Positions 62,596 to 64,000 of a stretch of 64,000 bases of DNA are shown here, piece by piece. Source of the DNA: Prochlorococcus sp. AG-355-A18 (lineage in GTDB: Bacteria; Cyanobacteriota; Cyanobacteriia; PCC-6307; Cyanobiaceae). The translations under genes and the position numbers were made by a program. Below the pieces are notes generated by a model. The model was not told the DNA's origin and ran no database searches. It saw nothing but the letters and a program-made list of their open reading frames with translations. Each line of letters starts with the position of its first letter. The stretch's first letter is position 1. The DNA is taken from contig QCDH01000002.1 in assembly GCA_003280985.1 (NCBI GenBank), forward strand, positions 1 through 64,000, written 5' to 3'.

Positions 62596-63213
62596 TTAGT
62601 TCTTATCTTGAAATATAGTACTTAAACGCGATAGAGGATTCCCAATACCCGGAACTAATAATTGTGTTTTTTCGTCTTCCTCATCTATGCAAGAAGTGTA
62701 AATTACCTGATTAGGGAGTAATTTCGCAATTTCATTTAACCCTTTATTTGAGCAAATAGCAGTTATTAAAAGAATCCTATTTGAATCAACACCTAATTCC
62801 TTCAATTTAATTAAAGTTTTTAATGTTGCTGATTTTGTCGTTATTTGTTCTGAATAAAATATAACTCCTTCATTTGATTCAATAGTTTTAGGAAGTTCTC
62901 CTAATGAAAGGGTTGAATTAGGAATTACTTCTTTAGATCCAAACCAAAGAGATAACCCTTCGGGCAACATTGCGAGTACTTTTATTGGATAATAATTATT
63001 AATAAAGAATCCATCTGCCTCCCCATTATCAGTATTTACTATTTCTTTTTTATATGGCAGCCAATTACGTAATGCTTCATATGTAAGCCATTTCCCTAAT
63101 TGCTCATATCCTGTTGAGTACAAAATATTTGGAGTATTTTTTTCTCGCAATATTGAAAGCCAATGTTTTATTAATGGATGAGGAGGAACAATAACCTTTA
63201 GTGACATTGCCAT
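62596..63213 (-). CDS. upp: Uracil phosphoribosyltransferase-like protein
   Basis: PPHPLIKHWLSILREKNTP...YEQLGKWLTYEALRNWLP resembles UPRTase N-terminus; the canonical PRPP loop is not obvious. Confidence 0.7.
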   Translation of the reverse strand: MAMSLKVIVPPHPLIKHWLSILREKNTPNILYSTGYEQLGKWLTYEALRNWLPYKKEIVNTDNGEADGFFINNYYPIKVLAMLPEGLSLWFGSKEVIPNSTLSLGELPKTIESNEGVIFYSEQITTKSATLKTLIKLKELGVDSNRILLITAICSNKGLNEIAKLLPNQVIYTSCIDEEDEKTQLLVPGIGNPLSRLSTIFQDKN

Positions 63214-63276
63214 ATATTTTCCTTTAAGATACTATTAGAAACTTTAAATACTTAAGTTCTAAAATACTGTCTTATT

Positions 63277-63789
63277 ATGATTAAATCAATTATTTTCCCT
63301 TCACTAAAGAATGCATTAATTACGTTGTTGTTCGTTGGGATTTTATTTTTTAATTCTGTAAATTCTGCATGGGCTAAAAGACCTCCTGAGATTAGAAACC
63401 AGCAAGACCTTAATTTAGAGCAAGATATGCATGGTCAAGATTTAAGCGGTAACGAATACGTTAAGTTTGATTTGAATGGATTTAATTTCAGTGAAAGTAA
63501 TTTAGAAGGCGCGGTGTTTAATAATAGTAAATTGCAAAATTCAAAGTTCAATGGAGCCAATTTAAGAGATGCACTAGCTTATGCAACAGATTTTACAGAT
63601 GCAGATCTTTCGGATGTTAATTTTACAAATGCTTTATTAATGGAGAGTAATTTTGAAGGAGCAAAAATAGATGGTGCAGATTTTACTGATGCTGTTCTTA
63701 GTCGTACGCAACAAAAACAATTATGTGCGATTGCTAATGGCACAAATAGTTCTACAGGAGAGAGTACAAAATATAGCTTAGGTTGTTAA
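63277..63789 (+). CDS. Secreted pentapeptide-repeat protein
   Basis: Signal peptide (FFNSVNSAWAKR) then A(N/D)LXX-type repeats: FNFSESNLEGAVFNNSKLQNSKFNGANLRDALAYATDFTDADLSDVNF. Confidence 0.88.
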   Translation: MIKSIIFPSLKNALITLLFVGILFFNSVNSAWAKRPPEIRNQQDLNLEQDMHGQDLSGNEYVKFDLNGFNFSESNLEGAVFNNSKLQNSKFNGANLRDALAYATDFTDADLSDVNFTNALLMESNFEGAKIDGADFTDAVLSRTQQKQLCAIANGTNSSTGESTKYSLGC

Positions 63790-63797
63790 TCATAAAG

Positions 63798-64000
63798 ATG
63801 AAAAAAAAAATACCAGTTATAGTTGTTTCGGGATTTCTTGGTTCAGGTAAAACAACTTTTCTAAGATATCTATTAAAAGAGAGTAATAAAAAATTTGGTT
63901 TAATAATTAATGAATTTGGGGATGTTGGGATTGACGGTGATTTGATTAAAAGTTGTGATAAATGTGATGAATCTGAAGACGACTGCGTAATCGAATTAAA
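63798..64000 (+). CDS. cobW: CobW/P47K-family GTPase (truncated by the right edge)
   Basis: Manual translation MKKKIPVIVVSGFLGSGKTTFLRYLLKESNKKFGLIINEFGDVGIDGDLIKSCDKCDESEDDCVIEL... Confidence 0.92.
   Translation, partial: MKKKIPVIVVSGFLGSGKTTFLRYLLKESNKKFGLIINEFGDVGIDGDLIKSCDKCDESEDDCVIEL

Overview
The window looks like a high-light Prochlorococcus chromosome segment: very AT-rich and compact, with recognisable petN, chlP, pcyA, thf1, sipA, ccsA and glpX products. From left to right it contains: (i) a phosphate/arsenic module made of a secreted phytase-like protein (cut by the left edge and absent from the ORF track), a porin, pstS, chrA, arsJ, an ArsJ-associated GAPDH, arsR and pstCAB; (ii) a four-gene DNA-ligase-associated repair operon (metallophosphoesterase, DEXH helicase, ATP-dependent ligase, MBL exonuclease); (iii) about 6.5 kb of small orphan ORFs, with a DUF2130 protein, an IF2_N-like protein and a paralogous microprotein pair; (iv) housekeeping and photosynthesis genes from petN to cobW. 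The strongest non-coding signals are a perfect 24-bp palindrome between arsR and the gap-arsJ operon, a pseudoknot-capable leader upstream of rpsB with a nested hairpin, Pho-box-like 11-bp-period repeats upstream of pstS and the porin gene, a structured candidate sRNA or micro-ORF near 12.33-12.44 kb, and a 21-bp tandem repeat upstream of the DUF2130 gene. Several sub-60-aa ORFs missed by the track were found by hand, including petN. I found no convincing tRNA, rRNA, CRISPR array, transposase, integrase or prophage. No dramatic new defence-type system is evident. The best candidates for undescribed biology are the RNA/DNA elements and the small-ORF zone. Family calls are from memory and motif reading, with no searches run.
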